64,000 nucleotides of DNA, taken from Dehalococcoidia bacterium (lineage in GTDB: Bacteria > Chloroflexota > Dehalococcoidia > SpSt-223). A program made the position numbers and the translations under genes. Under the pieces are notes generated by a model. It was given only the letters and a program-made list of their open reading frames with translations. It was not told where the DNA came from and did not search any database. Of this stretch, positions 41,768 through 53,071 are shown in pieces. Numbering within the stretch: the stretch's first letter is position 1; every line of letters starts with the position of its first letter. The stretch covers positions 1 through 64,000 of the forward strand of contig JANWZD010000010.1 of NCBI GenBank assembly GCA_025054935.1, written 5' to 3'.

Positions 41768-42883
41768 TTACAGTCCCAGCGCCGCTGCCACCTGCCTGCG
41801 ATGGTAATCGGCGTCGCCGAGCGCCCCTTCGAGCACCCGCATCCGTCGCGTGAACAGCTGGAGATCGTACTCCCAAGTAAAGCCGATCGCCCCGTGCATC
41901 TGGTGCGCTTCCGTGCATACCCGCCGATACGCCTCGCTTGTCCACGCCTTCGCGATCGACACCTCGCGGTCTGCTGGCGGCTCATGGAACAGTAGATACG
42001 CCGCCTGAAACGTCACAAGACGCGCCCCTTCGACATCGACCAGCATATTCGCAGCCTTGTGCTGCAGCGCTTGGAACGAGCCGATCGGCCGGCCGAACTG
42101 GACCCGAGTTTTCGAATAGTCGACTGCCATTTCGAAGGCGCGCTCCATCCCCCCCACCATGAACGCACACGTCGCCACCGTCCATTCGGCAAGGGCAAGG
42201 CGAATGATCTCAGCGGCACCGCCCCGGGGACCGATCGTCGCCGTCGCCGGCACGCGCACCTCCCGGAAGACCACTTCGTACTGCTGGCCGCGGTCGACGA
42301 CATTGAGGCGGGTCCGCTCAATTCCGGGCGCAGCCGCGTCGACAAGGAGCAAGGAGAGCCCACCGCGGTCGCGCGCGACGACAAGCAGGTCGGTAGCGAT
42401 ATGCGGATACGCCACAAACAGCTTGACGCCGTTGAGGATCAGTTCCTCTCCCTCCTCGCGGACGGTCGTCTCAATCACGGTCGGGTCATAGCGCGCTGCC
42501 GGCTCCTGGCCCGCCCACGTCACAATCCGCTCGCCGCGAATGATTGCCGGCACGAGCGTGCGGCGCTGCTCCTCGCTGCCGGCACGGGCAATCGTGCTCG
42601 CCGCCGGAACGACACAGGGGAGGAACGGCCCCGGGACGAGCGCCCGGCCGAGCTCGACGAGCAGCACGCACAGGTCGACGAAGTCCCCGTCACTGCCGCC
42701 AACGGCGCTCGGCAGCGCCAAGCCGAACCAGCCGAGGTCGGCCATCTGCTTCCAGAGCGCAGCGGGAAACCCCGTCGGGTCCTCTTCCATCGCGCGCACC
42801 AGCGTCAGCGGCGCTTCGCGCTCGAGAAACTCCCGCGCTGCGCGCGCGAGCAAGCTCTGCTCCTCGCTGAGAGCAAGGTCCAT
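41768..42883 (-). CDS. acyl-CoA dehydrogenase
   Basis: 371 residues, FAD-dependent acyl-CoA dehydrogenase family. N-terminal LSEEQSLLARAAREFLERE (4-22), middle domain LILNGVKLFVAYPHIATDLL near 140-159, C-terminal RVQFGRPIGSFQALQHKAANM near 248-268 and MHGAIGFTWEYDLQLFTRR near 333-351. The GFTWEYDLQL variant is seen in members acting on steroid or other bulky CoA esters rather than plain fatty acids. ATG 42883 with GGGAGAGG upstream; the 43123 extension is non-coding. First gene of the operon with proB. Confidence 0.92.
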   Translation of the reverse strand: MDLALSEEQSLLARAAREFLEREAPLTLVRAMEEDPTGFPAALWKQMADLGWFGLALPSAVGGSDGDFVDLCVLLVELGRALVPGPFLPCVVPAASTIARAGSEEQRRTLVPAIIRGERIVTWAGQEPAARYDPTVIETTVREEGEELILNGVKLFVAYPHIATDLLVVARDRGGLSLLLVDAAAPGIERTRLNVVDRGQQYEVVFREVRVPATATIGPRGGAAEIIRLALAEWTVATCAFMVGGMERAFEMAVDYSKTRVQFGRPIGSFQALQHKAANMLVDVEGARLVTFQAAYLLFHEPPADREVSIAKAWTSEAYRRVCTEAHQMHGAIGFTWEYDLQLFTRRMRVLEGALGDADYHRRQVAAALGL

Positions 42884-43053
42884 CGTCCTCTCCCTGCCAC
42901 TGCGGTGGCGAAAGGTGGTGATATCGAGGGGCGGCGTGGCGGTAGCGTCGAGGGGAAGGGCTGGCCGTCTCTCCAGAGCGGCGGTCACTCCCGTTGCCGC
43001 GCCGTCGGCGCACCAATCATACCGCAACCTGCGCGCCCACCGGTCCGCCAGCG

Positions 43054-43059
43054 TATACT
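43054..43059 (+). promoter_or_regulatory. -10 box upstream of selB
   Basis: TATACT, 24 nt before the ATG at 43078, with a GGAG ribosome binding site between. -35 not evident. Confidence 0.5.
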
Positions 43060-43077
43060 CCGGGGCGGAGCGCAAGC

Positions 43078-44970
43078 ATGTTCGTGCTCGGCACTGCCGG
43101 CCACGTCGACCACGGCAAGTCAACCCTCGTCCACGCGCTGACCGGCATCGACCCGGACCGCCTTCGCGAAGAGAAGGAGCGCGGCATGACGATCGACCTC
43201 GGCTTCGCCTGGCTGACCCTGCCGAGCGGACGCGAGGTGAGCATCGTCGATGTGCCCGGCCACGAGCGATTTATCAAGAACATGCTCGCCGGGGTCGGCG
43301 GGATCGACCTCGCGCTGCTCATCGTCGCCGCCGACGAAGGGGTGATGCCGCAGACACGAGAGCACCTCGCCATCCTCGACCTGCTGCGTGTCTCCAACGG
43401 CATCGCGGTGATCACGAAGAGCGACCTTGTCGACCCAGAGTGGCTCGAACTCGTGGTCGCCGACGTCGAAGAGATGCTCCGCCCGACCTCGCTCGCCGGC
43501 GCGCCGATCCTCACGGTCTCCGCAGTGACGGGAGCCGGGCTGAACGAGCTGAAAGCCGCTATCGATGCGCGGCTGAGCCTGCACGCGGCGCGCGCCGACC
43601 GCGGCCGGCCGCGTCTCCCGGTCGACCGGGTGTTCACCATCGCCGGTTTCGGCACCGTCGTCACCGGCACACTGATCGATGGAACGTTCGCTGTCGGCGA
43701 TGAAGTCGAGATCGTCCCGAGCGGACACCGCTCGCGCATCCGCGGCCTGCAGATGCACCGCACGAGGATCGACCGGGCCCTCCCTGGCAGTCGGGTGGCG
43801 ATCAATCTCGCGGGCCTCGCGACAACAGACCTCCGCCGGGGCGATCTCGTCGTCCGACCCGGCTGGCTTCAGCCAACAACCGCCTTTGACGCGCGGATCC
43901 GTGTGCTCGGCTCCCTCGAGCGGCCGCTCCGGCACAATAGCGAGGTGACCCTCCACCTCTACTCGAGCGAGGTTGGAGCGAAGGTGCGCCTTCTCGAGGC
44001 TGACGCGCTCCTCCCGGGGGAAACCGGCTGGGCGCAGCTCCGGACCGCCGCCCCGATCGCGGCCACGAAAGGCGACTTGTTCGTCATCCGCTCTGCCAAC
44101 GAAACCCTCGGCGGGGGCGAGGTCGTGGACGTGCACGTCAAGCGCCATCGCCGGCGAGACCCGCGCACGATCGAGCGGCTCGCCGCCCTCGAGCGCGGCA
44201 GCGAGCGCGACTTCCTAGTCCACCTCGTGCGCTCGCGAGAACCTGCCGAGATGACAGAGGTGCTGAAGCGGACGCCGCTTCCGCCGCAGGCGGCCGAGCA
44301 GGCCCTCGCGGCGGCGGTCGGCAGCGGCGACATCCGCGTGCTCGCCGGACGGCCGCTCGGACCAGGCACGTTCCTTATGTCAGAAGCTGGCTGGCGCGCG
44401 CTCCGCGACCGCGCGTGCGAGATCGTCGCGAACTACCATCGGCTGTTTCCCTTGCGCGCCGGCATGCCCCGCGAGGAGCTGCGCACGCGTCTCGGTATCG
44501 GAGCGAAGATGTGGCCCGACACGCTCGCCGAGCTGATCGCAACCGGAGGCGTCGCTGAGAGCGGCTCGCTCGTTCGGTTGCCGAGCTTTGCGCCAACTCT
44601 CTCTCCGGCGCAGCGCAACGCTGCTGAGCGCTATCTCGCTGCGCTGCGCGCTTCTCCCTACGCTCCCAACGCCGCTCCGCCCGACGACCCGGAGCTGCTC
44701 AGCTATCTCGTCGAGAGCGGGCAGGTGGTGCGGGTTGCCGAGAATGTCATCTTTGCGGCGGAGGCGTACCGCGAGCTGGTAGAAGGCGTGGTTGCGCACC
44801 TGCGCGAGCACGGCACGATCACCGTTGCGGCGCTGCGCGATCGGTTTGGCACCAGCCGAAAGTTCGCTCTCGGCCTCCTTGAGCACCTCGACGAACGACG
44901 GATCACGCGGCGCCAGGGCGATGCCCGCGTCCTGCGCGATCCGTCGGCCAATCGGGGAGAGAGAAGCTAA
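43078..44970 (+). CDS. selB: selenocysteine-specific elongation factor
   Basis: 630-residue SelB, the GTPase that carries selenocysteyl-tRNA to UGA codons followed by a SECIS hairpin. GTP motifs: [13 protein letters not shown] (G1) at 5-17, [12 protein letters not shown] (switch I) near 35-46, [13 protein letters not shown] (G3) near 57-69, TKSD (G4) near 119. Beta-barrel domains follow, and the C-terminal ~250 residues are winged-helix repeats ([51 protein letters not shown]) that bind [21 protein letters not shown] is a hallmark of SelB. No selA, selC or selD is in the window. Convergent, 4-nt overlap, with an acyl-CoA dehydrogenase. Confidence 0.95.
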   Translation: MFVLGTAGHVDHGKSTLVHALTGIDPDRLREEKERGMTIDLGFAWLTLPSGREVSIVDVPGHERFIKNMLAGVGGIDLALLIVAADEGVMPQTREHLAILDLLRVSNGIAVITKSDLVDPEWLELVVADVEEMLRPTSLAGAPILTVSAVTGAGLNELKAAIDARLSLHAARADRGRPRLPVDRVFTIAGFGTVVTGTLIDGTFAVGDEVEIVPSGHRSRIRGLQMHRTRIDRALPGSRVAINLAGLATTDLRRGDLVVRPGWLQPTTAFDARIRVLGSLERPLRHNSEVTLHLYSSEVGAKVRLLEADALLPGETGWAQLRTAAPIAATKGDLFVIRSANETLGGGEVVDVHVKRHRRRDPRTIERLAALERGSERDFLVHLVRSREPAEMTEVLKRTPLPPQAAEQALAAAVGSGDIRVLAGRPLGPGTFLMSEAGWRALRDRACEIVANYHRLFPLRAGMPREELRTRLGIGAKMWPDTLAELIATGGVAESGSLVRLPSFAPTLSPAQRNAAERYLAALRASPYAPNAAPPDDPELLSYLVESGQVVRVAENVIFAAEAYRELVEGVVAHLREHGTITVAALRDRFGTSRKFALGLLEHLDERRITRRQGDARVLRDPSANRGERS

Positions 44971-46109
44971 CGGCTGAGCGTATCGCGAGCGATGACGATC
45001 CGCTGCACTTCGCTCGTCCCTTCGTAGATCTGGGTGATCCGGGCGTCGCGATAGTAGCGTTCGACGGGAAAGTCGCGCAGGTAGCCGTAGCCGCCATGGA
45101 TCTGGATCGCCTTTGAGGTGATGAACTCGGCCACCTCGCTGGCGAACAGTTTAGCCATGGACGTCTCGGCAGAGTGCTTGAGGCCGCGATCGTGCATATC
45201 TGCCGCGCGGAGGGTGAGCAGCCGCGCGGCTTCGAGCCGCGTGCGCATGTCGGCCAGCATGAACTGAATCGCTTGGTTGTCCGCAATCGGCCGCCCAAAC
45301 TGCCGCCGCTCTCGGGCGTAGGAAACTGCCGCTTCAAAGGCGGCTTGGGCGATCCCAACCGCTTGGGCGGCGATCCCGATGCGACTCGAGTCCAAGACCT
45401 GCATCGCGATCTTGAACCCCTCGCCCTCCTCGCCGAGGCGGTTGCTCGCCGGCACGCGCACATTCTCAAGGGCGAGCGCGGCCGTGGAGGAGCCGCGAAT
45501 GCCGAGCTTCTTCTCCACTTTCAGCACAGTGTAGCCCGGCTGGTTAGTCTCAACGATAAACGCGGTGATGCCGCGCGACCGGAGCTCCGGATTGACCGTC
45601 GCGAACAGGATCATGGTGTCTGCCCGGTCGCCGTTCGAAATGAACTGCTTCGTTCCCGTGATGACGTAGTCGTCGCCGTCGCGGCGAGCGCGAGTGCGGA
45701 GCGAGGCAGCATCTGAGCCCGCTTCCGGCTCAGTCAGCCCATAACACCCGAGCCGTTCGCCGCGAGAGAGCGCCGGCACATAGCGCCGCTTCTGGTCCTC
45801 GTTGCCGAACGCCCAAATGACATGATTGCAGAGCGACAGCGTCACAGCATACACCGTGCTTGTGGAAGCGCAGCCGCGCGCGATCTCTTCAATCGCGATG
45901 GCGACCATCGTGCTGTCGCCGTCGCTGCCGCCGTAGGCGCTGGGAATTCCGAGCCCAATCAGGCCGAGGTCGGCGATCTTCTTGAGATTGGCCTCAGGGA
46001 AGCGGGCGTGCTCGTCGATCTCGGCAGCAGTGGGAGCAATTTCGCGGTCGACGAATTCCCGAACGTTGCGCTGGAAGAGCTGCTGCTCCTCGGTAAGGCG
46101 AAAATCCAC
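44967..46109 (-). CDS. acyl-CoA dehydrogenase
   Basis: 380-residue canonical short/medium-chain-type acyl-CoA dehydrogenase. FAD/substrate blocks CYGLTEPEAGSDAASLRTRA near 122-141 and VITGTKQFISNGDRAD near 149-164; RQFGRPIADNQAIQFMLADM near 268-287; IHGGYGYLRDFPVERYYRD near 338-356. The catalytic Glu is in IYEGTSEVQRIVIAR near the C-terminus. All expected elements are present, so alpha,beta-dehydrogenation of an acyl-CoA is well supported; chain specificity is not. Electrons would pass to ETF. Confidence 0.96.
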   Translation of the reverse strand: MDFRLTEEQQLFQRNVREFVDREIAPTAAEIDEHARFPEANLKKIADLGLIGLGIPSAYGGSDGDSTMVAIAIEEIARGCASTSTVYAVTLSLCNHVIWAFGNEDQKRRYVPALSRGERLGCYGLTEPEAGSDAASLRTRARRDGDDYVITGTKQFISNGDRADTMILFATVNPELRSRGITAFIVETNQPGYTVLKVEKKLGIRGSSTAALALENVRVPASNRLGEEGEGFKIAMQVLDSSRIGIAAQAVGIAQAAFEAAVSYARERRQFGRPIADNQAIQFMLADMRTRLEAARLLTLRAADMHDRGLKHSAETSMAKLFASEVAEFITSKAIQIHGGYGYLRDFPVERYYRDARITQIYEGTSEVQRIVIARDTLSR

Positions 46110-46157
46110 GGCGATCTCCTTGCCGAGCGGCGGCCGATTGAGACGGCGCGTTAAGGC

Positions 46158-47216
46158 TCAGGGCGCTTCGCTAAGCGTCAGCTTGACGCGGACGCGCTGC
46201 CCGTCCGCTTGCGCACGATACTCGACCACAACCTGCTCGCCGACGGCGCGCCGAGCGAGCAGCGAGTCAAGGTCGTCAAGCGTCGCGACGGGAACGTCGT
46301 CCACCGCGATAATGATATCGCCGACCTGCAATCCCGCAGCAGCAGCAGGCGAACCGTCAGGAACGCGGGTTAGGAGCAGTCCCCGCGTCGGGTCGCCGTC
46401 GTGGCTCGCTGCGACACCGAAGACGCCGAGCGTCGGCCGGATCACCCGGCCGTAGGCGATGAGTGAGTCGATGACTGGCACCACGCGGCTGACGGGAATG
46501 CTGAAGCTCGTTTCGGTTCGACCGAGCCGCCGCGTCAGGATCGCCGCATTAATGCCCACCACCATGCCAGCTTCGTCAAGGAGCGGCCCTCCGCTATCGC
46601 CTGGATAGAGCGGAATGTTCGAGCGGATGAGGCCCGCAAGCTCGACCTCCCCCGCGAAGATGCGGCTATCGAGCGCGATAATGGCGCCCGCCCGCGCTGC
46701 TGGGGTTTCGGGCTGGCCGACGGCATAGCCGATCGCGACAACTTCTTGCCCGATCGTTAGCGCGTTGGAGTCGCCAAAGCGAAGAGGCGCGATCCCGTCG
46801 ACCGCAACGCCGAGCACCGCGATGTCCGACCGTGTATCCCGCCCGATGAGGCGGGCATCGTGCCGAGAGCCGTCAGCGAGAGTGACGACAAAATACTCGC
46901 CGTCGACAACGACATGATTATTCGTCAGGACATGCCCGCGCTCATCGATGATCATGCCGGAGCCCTGCCCAACCAGGATCGGCTCTGGAGCGCCGGGCAA
47001 GTCGACGTAGGCGAAGACCCGCACGACAGCGGGACGAGCAGCCTGCGCGATGGCCATTGCATCGATCCGGCCTTCGACTCCCCCCACCCTAGGCGCTGCC
47101 GCCGGGAGCGCAGGAAGCCACCGCGCCTCGGTGCCGAATGGTTGGCTGAGCAGCACCGTGCTGGTGATCAATGCAACGGCAACGCGATTGCGAAGCACCC
47201 GCGCGTTCCTCATCAC
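46158..47216 (-). CDS. HtrA/DegP-type trypsin-like serine protease with PDZ domain
   Basis: 352 residues, exported or membrane-tethered quality-control protease. N-terminal hydrophobic signal/anchor (about 11-25), a trypsin-like domain with complete triad His101 (TNNHVV), Asp131 (RSDIAVL) and Ser208 (PGDSGGPL), then a C-terminal PDZ domain (LLLTRVPDGSPAAAAGLQVG, then DIIIAVDDVPV) that senses exposed C-termini. Tandem ATG codons at 47216 and 47213 are alternative starts. It is preceded by a leader of about 220 nt holding two intrinsic-terminator hairpins behind a strong promoter, so expression may depend on read-through. Confidence 0.94.
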   Translation of the reverse strand: MMRNARVLRNRVAVALITSTVLLSQPFGTEARWLPALPAAAPRVGGVEGRIDAMAIAQAARPAVVRVFAYVDLPGAPEPILVGQGSGMIIDERGHVLTNNHVVVDGEYFVVTLADGSRHDARLIGRDTRSDIAVLGVAVDGIAPLRFGDSNALTIGQEVVAIGYAVGQPETPAARAGAIIALDSRIFAGEVELAGLIRSNIPLYPGDSGGPLLDEAGMVVGINAAILTRRLGRTETSFSIPVSRVVPVIDSLIAYGRVIRPTLGVFGVAASHDGDPTRGLLLTRVPDGSPAAAAGLQVGDIIIAVDDVPVATLDDLDSLLARRAVGEQVVVEYRAQADGQRVRVKLTLSEAP

Positions 47217-47294
47217 ACGCCTGCAGCGGTTCTCCGGCGTGTGGGCGAACTGTAGCGCGTTCCTCGCTCATCCGCAAGGCAGGGGAGAAGCGAG

Positions 47295-47344
47295 AAAAAA
47301 CCACTGGCAGACCGTTATCCCCGCCAAACGATCTGCCAGTGGTT
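47295..47344 (-). terminator. promoter-proximal intrinsic terminator 2 in the htrA-type leader
   Basis: Minus-strand hairpin with perfect 13-nt arms, AACCACTGGCAGA (47344-47332) and TCTGCCAGTGGTT (47311-47299), around a 20-nt loop, running straight into TTTTTT. It is a textbook intrinsic terminator, placed 80 nt before the protease start rather than after a gene. Confidence 0.75.
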
Positions 47345-47374
47345 GCCGTGGGAAGCGTGCGCGAAGCGCCCAAC

Positions 47375-47403
47375 AAAAATGGCCGAGCGTTATCTGCTCG
47401 GCC
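47375..47403 (-). terminator. promoter-proximal intrinsic terminator 1 in the htrA-type leader
   Basis: Minus-strand hairpin with perfect 8-bp stem GGCCGAGC / GCTCGGCC (47403-47396 and 47388-47381), 7-nt loop AGATAAC, followed by ATTTTTG. The loop shares GATAACG with the loop of the second hairpin downstream. Confidence 0.7.
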
Positions 47404-47436
47404 ATCATCACCGTGCTTCGCGCCACCGTCAGCGCT
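47375..47436 (-). ncRNA. candidate short leader/small RNA
   Basis: A transcript from the promoter at 47471-47443 should start near 47436 and stop at the first hairpin, giving an RNA of about 60 nt; read-through would reach the second hairpin (about 140 nt) or the protease gene. It could be an attenuator leader or an independent small RNA. A reading frame from ATGATG at about 47411 crosses both hairpins, but its composition does not look like a real peptide. Only the signals are seen; the RNA itself is inferred. Confidence 0.4.
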
Positions 47437-47442
47437 GCTCTA

Positions 47443-47471
47443 AGCCTAGGCGAAATCGCTGTGGCTGTCAA
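47443..47471 (-). promoter_or_regulatory. strong promoter upstream of the HtrA-type protease leader
   Basis: On the minus strand, a perfect TTGACA (47471-47466), 17 nt spacer, TAGGCT (47448-47443). It faces the protease gene and is followed by two terminator hairpins. Confidence 0.7.
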
Positions 47472-47494
47472 GGTGCTGGCACACTCGGCCGGCG

Positions 47495-48265
47495 ATGAGC
47501 TACCTTCCTGCCATGCTTCTGCGCGTGCTCGCCGAGTATCTGCGGGATCCGGCGGCGGCCTCCCGTTTCCTGCCTGTGCTCCCCGACATTATTCTCCTCT
47601 CCCTTATTTCGCTCCTCATCGGGCTGACGATTCACGAAACGTCGCACGCGTTCGTGGCCGACCGGCTGGGCGACCCGACCCCCCGCCGTGCTGGCCGCCT
47701 CAGTTTGAACCCGTTCCGTCACCTCGACCGCACGGGGACGCTGCTCCTGCTCGTTGTCGGCATCGGATGGGGGCGGCCTGTTCCGATTGATCCCTTCAAG
47801 CTGCGGTTCGGACCGCTCCGCGGCCCCGCGATCGTGGCGCTTGCCGGTCCGCTTTCCAACCTCGCTCTCGCCTCGCTGCTCACGCTGCCGATCCGGCTCG
47901 ATTGGGTGAAATGGCATTCCCCGGACTTTTATCCCGTCCCGTTCGCGAGCCTCGACCCGGCTTGGGTGGTAGCCGATGTCTTGGGATACCTCATCTTCTT
48001 CAACCTGATGCTGGCCGCCTTCAACATCGTGCCGATCGCGCCGCTCGATGGCTCCCGCCTCTTGGGCTTCTTCCTGCCGCAGCGCGCGCTTCCGCTTCTC
48101 CAACGCTACGAACTGGTCGGCCCCGCGCTCCTCGCTCCCCTCATCTTGCTGCTGCTCGCGCTTGACCTGATCACCGGCGGAGCCCGGCTCGCCGGACTGA
48201 TCGCCCCGCTCGCCAACCTCCTCGCGATGGTGATTGTCGGACGCCCGATGCTCCAAACCTTCTGA
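47495..48265 (+). CDS. site-2 protease family (M50) membrane metalloprotease
   Basis: 256-residue multi-span zinc metalloprotease (S2P/SpoIVFB-like, short form without PDZ). HETSH at residues 47-51 lies in a membrane segment (IGLTIHETSHAFVADRLGDP) and supplies two zinc ligands and the catalytic Glu. The partner Asp lies in FNIVPIAPLDGSRLLGF near 177-193. LSLNPFRHLDRTGTL is the family's conserved linker. Such enzymes cleave regulators such as anti-sigma factors or membrane proteins within the bilayer. Divergent from the HtrA-type protease, whose promoter lies immediately upstream of this start; a shared stress-response role is possible. Confidence 0.9.
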   Translation: MSYLPAMLLRVLAEYLRDPAAASRFLPVLPDIILLSLISLLIGLTIHETSHAFVADRLGDPTPRRAGRLSLNPFRHLDRTGTLLLLVVGIGWGRPVPIDPFKLRFGPLRGPAIVALAGPLSNLALASLLTLPIRLDWVKWHSPDFYPVPFASLDPAWVVADVLGYLIFFNLMLAAFNIVPIAPLDGSRLLGFFLPQRALPLLQRYELVGPALLAPLILLLLALDLITGGARLAGLIAPLANLLAMVIVGRPMLQTF

Positions 48266-48273
48266 GCCCGCAG

Positions 48274-48303
48274 TTGCGGCCGACAGCGGATGCCGGGTAT
48301 ACT
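48274..48303 (+). promoter_or_regulatory. promoter of the tRNA pair
   Basis: TTGCGG (48274-48279), 18 nt spacer, TATACT (48298-48303); predicted start near 48310, 5 nt before tRNA-Ala. Confidence 0.65.
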
Positions 48304-48314
48304 TTTGCGCCCGC

Positions 48315-48387
48315 GGGGATGTAGCTCAGTTGGGAGAGCGCGGCGTTCGCATCGCCGAAGTCAGGGGTTCGAGTCCCCTCATCTCCA
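48315..48387 (+). tRNA. tRNA-Ala (anticodon CGC)
   Basis: 73-nt cloverleaf: acceptor GGGGATG / CATCTCC, D arm GCTC...GAGC, anticodon arm CGGCG-TTCGCAT-CGCCG with anticodon CGC, T arm AGGGG-TTCGAGT-CCCCT, discriminator A. The 3' CCA is not fully encoded (CCG follows). Separated by only 4 nt from tRNA-Leu, so processed from one precursor. Confidence 0.95.
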
Positions 48388-48391
48388 CCGC

Positions 48392-48477
48392 GCCGAAGTG
48401 GCGGAACGGCAGACGCGCTACGTTCAGGGCGTAGTGTCCATACGGGCGTGAGGGTTCAAATCCCTCCTTCGGCACCA
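48392..48477 (+). tRNA. tRNA-Leu (anticodon CAG)
   Basis: 86-nt class II tRNA: acceptor GCCGAAG / CTTCGGC, anticodon arm CTACG-TTCAGGG-CGTAG with anticodon CAG, a long variable arm, T arm GAGGG-TTCAAAT-CCCTC, discriminator A and an encoded CCA. Followed directly by an intrinsic terminator. Confidence 0.95.
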
Positions 48478-48478
48478 G

Positions 48479-48508
48479 CCCCGCAGGAATACCGCCGGCG
48501 GGGTTTTT
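48479..48508 (+). terminator. intrinsic terminator of the tRNA pair
   Basis: Stem CCCCGC (48479-48484) / GCGGGG (48498-48503) followed by TTTTT (48504-48508), beginning one base after the tRNA-Leu CCA. Confidence 0.8.
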
Positions 48509-48647
48509 CTACGCCCAACGCGTTCTCCGCTCTCGCTCGCGCGCTGCCCGTTCCCATGCGCTCAGTTGCGGCGGGCGCTTTCCGGTTGCCCCCTCGCTCG
48601 GGAATGCGCGTGATATCATCGGCGCAGCAGCACTTGGCGAGGAAGGC

Positions 48648-49553
48648 GTGGACCTTCGGCTGATCGAGGCGTTCGTGGCTGTCGCGCGCCACGGAACGTT
48701 GACCAAGGCGGCCGAGGAACTGTATCTCGCCCAGCCGTCGGTCACGGCACGCATTCAGGCGCTCGAGAACGAGCTCGGCCAGAAGCTTCTCACCCGCAGC
48801 CGCCGCGGCGTCGTGCTGACGGAGGCCGGGACGCGGTTTCTCCGCCATGCCGAGCGCATCCTGCGCGAGATCGACGAAAGCCGCAAGGAGCTCGCGGACC
48901 TGAGTGCCGGCCGGCGCGGCCGCTTGGTGATCGGCGCCGCGCCGGCCATCAGCGCCTATTTCCTTCCGCCGATGGTCGTCCGTTTTGCCAAGGCGAATCC
49001 CGACGTTGAGCTGTCAATCCGCACCGGCCACTCCGAGGACATCCTTCGTCTCGTTCTCGACGATAGCGTCCATCTCGGGCTGGTGCGCCGTGTCGTCCAT
49101 CCCGCGATCGACTCCTATCCCGTCGCCTACGAAGAGCTCGTCCTCGTGGCGCCGCCGGGACACCGCTTCGCCGCCGAGCGCGAGATCTCTATCACCGAAC
49201 TGGCGAACGAGGGCCTTGTGCTGTTCGACCGGACTTCGCGCTGGCACGAGCTGACATGGGCGCTGTTCGCCGCCCAAGGAGTGACGCCCCGAGTGCGCCT
49301 CGAGACCGATAACGTCGAAACGGCAAAACGGATGGTCGAGGCCGGTCTGGGGGTCGCGCTGCTCCCTCGCGTTGCGGTCGAGCGGGAGATCGCCTACGGC
49401 TCCCTCGTCGCCGTTGTTCTCGCCGACACGCCGCCTGTCCGACGCGAAGTGCTCGCCATCCGCCGCCGCGAAGCAGGGCTGACCTGGCCGGTTCAGGCCT
49501 TTCTTATGGTCCTCCCCGGCCGGGGCCAAGAGCTGTTGCCCCAAAGCGAGTAG
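48648..49553 (+). CDS. LysR-family transcriptional regulator
   Basis: 301 residues, usual LTTR length. The N-terminal winged helix-turn-helix is plain: LIEAFVAVARHGTLTKAAEE, then LAQPSVTARIQALENELGQK and LLTRSRRGVVLTEAG. The C-terminal periplasmic-binding-protein-like effector domain (from about 90) begins GRLVIGAAPAISAYFLPPMV. GTG start with GAGGAAGG 3 nt upstream. It stands alone between the tRNA pair and the convergent ligA, so its target genes are not indicated by position. An extended -10-like TGATATCAT lies at 48611-48619. Confidence 0.94.
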   Translation: MDLRLIEAFVAVARHGTLTKAAEELYLAQPSVTARIQALENELGQKLLTRSRRGVVLTEAGTRFLRHAERILREIDESRKELADLSAGRRGRLVIGAAPAISAYFLPPMVVRFAKANPDVELSIRTGHSEDILRLVLDDSVHLGLVRRVVHPAIDSYPVAYEELVLVAPPGHRFAAEREISITELANEGLVLFDRTSRWHELTWALFAAQGVTPRVRLETDNVETAKRMVEAGLGVALLPRVAVEREIAYGSLVAVVLADTPPVRREVLAIRRREAGLTWPVQAFLMVLPGRGQELLPQSE

Positions 49554-49559
49554 AGCGCG

Positions 49560-52936
<3,377 letters not shown>

Positions 52937-52953
52937 CTGTCCGAGGAGCAACA

Positions 52954-53070
52954 ATGATCGACACGTCGGTTGTGAAGACGATCGACCTCTTCATGTATTT
53001 CATGATCGGTTTTTCGCTGCTTGCGATTGCGGGCGTGCTCTGGTCGTTCAAATGGGGAGATAAGAACTAG
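52954..53070 (+). CDS. 38-residue single-span membrane peptide
   Basis: Short gene with its own ribosome binding site (GAGGAG, 6 nt before ATG). The product has a polar N-terminus, one hydrophobic helix at about residues 13-32 (FMYFMIGFSLLAIAGVLW) and a short charged tail SFKWGDKN. Size and layout recall accessory subunits of membrane complexes, but no family is recognised. Seventeen nt after the acyl-CoA dehydrogenase stop; its stop codon is one base from that of the convergent MDR gene. Confidence 0.65.
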   Translation: MIDTSVVKTIDLFMYFMIGFSLLAIAGVLWSFKWGDKN

Positions 53071-53071
53071 C

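Noticed and set aside
47268-47471. 67-codon minus-strand frame as a leader peptide of the HtrA-type protease
   Set aside because: It begins within the promoter itself; a shorter start at the ATGATG lacks a ribosome binding site, and the frame runs through both hairpins with an uninformative sequence.
48479-48508. Attachment site or integrated element next to the tRNA genes
   Set aside because: The sequence after tRNA-Leu is a simple intrinsic terminator. No integrase gene and no repeat of the tRNA 3' end were seen.
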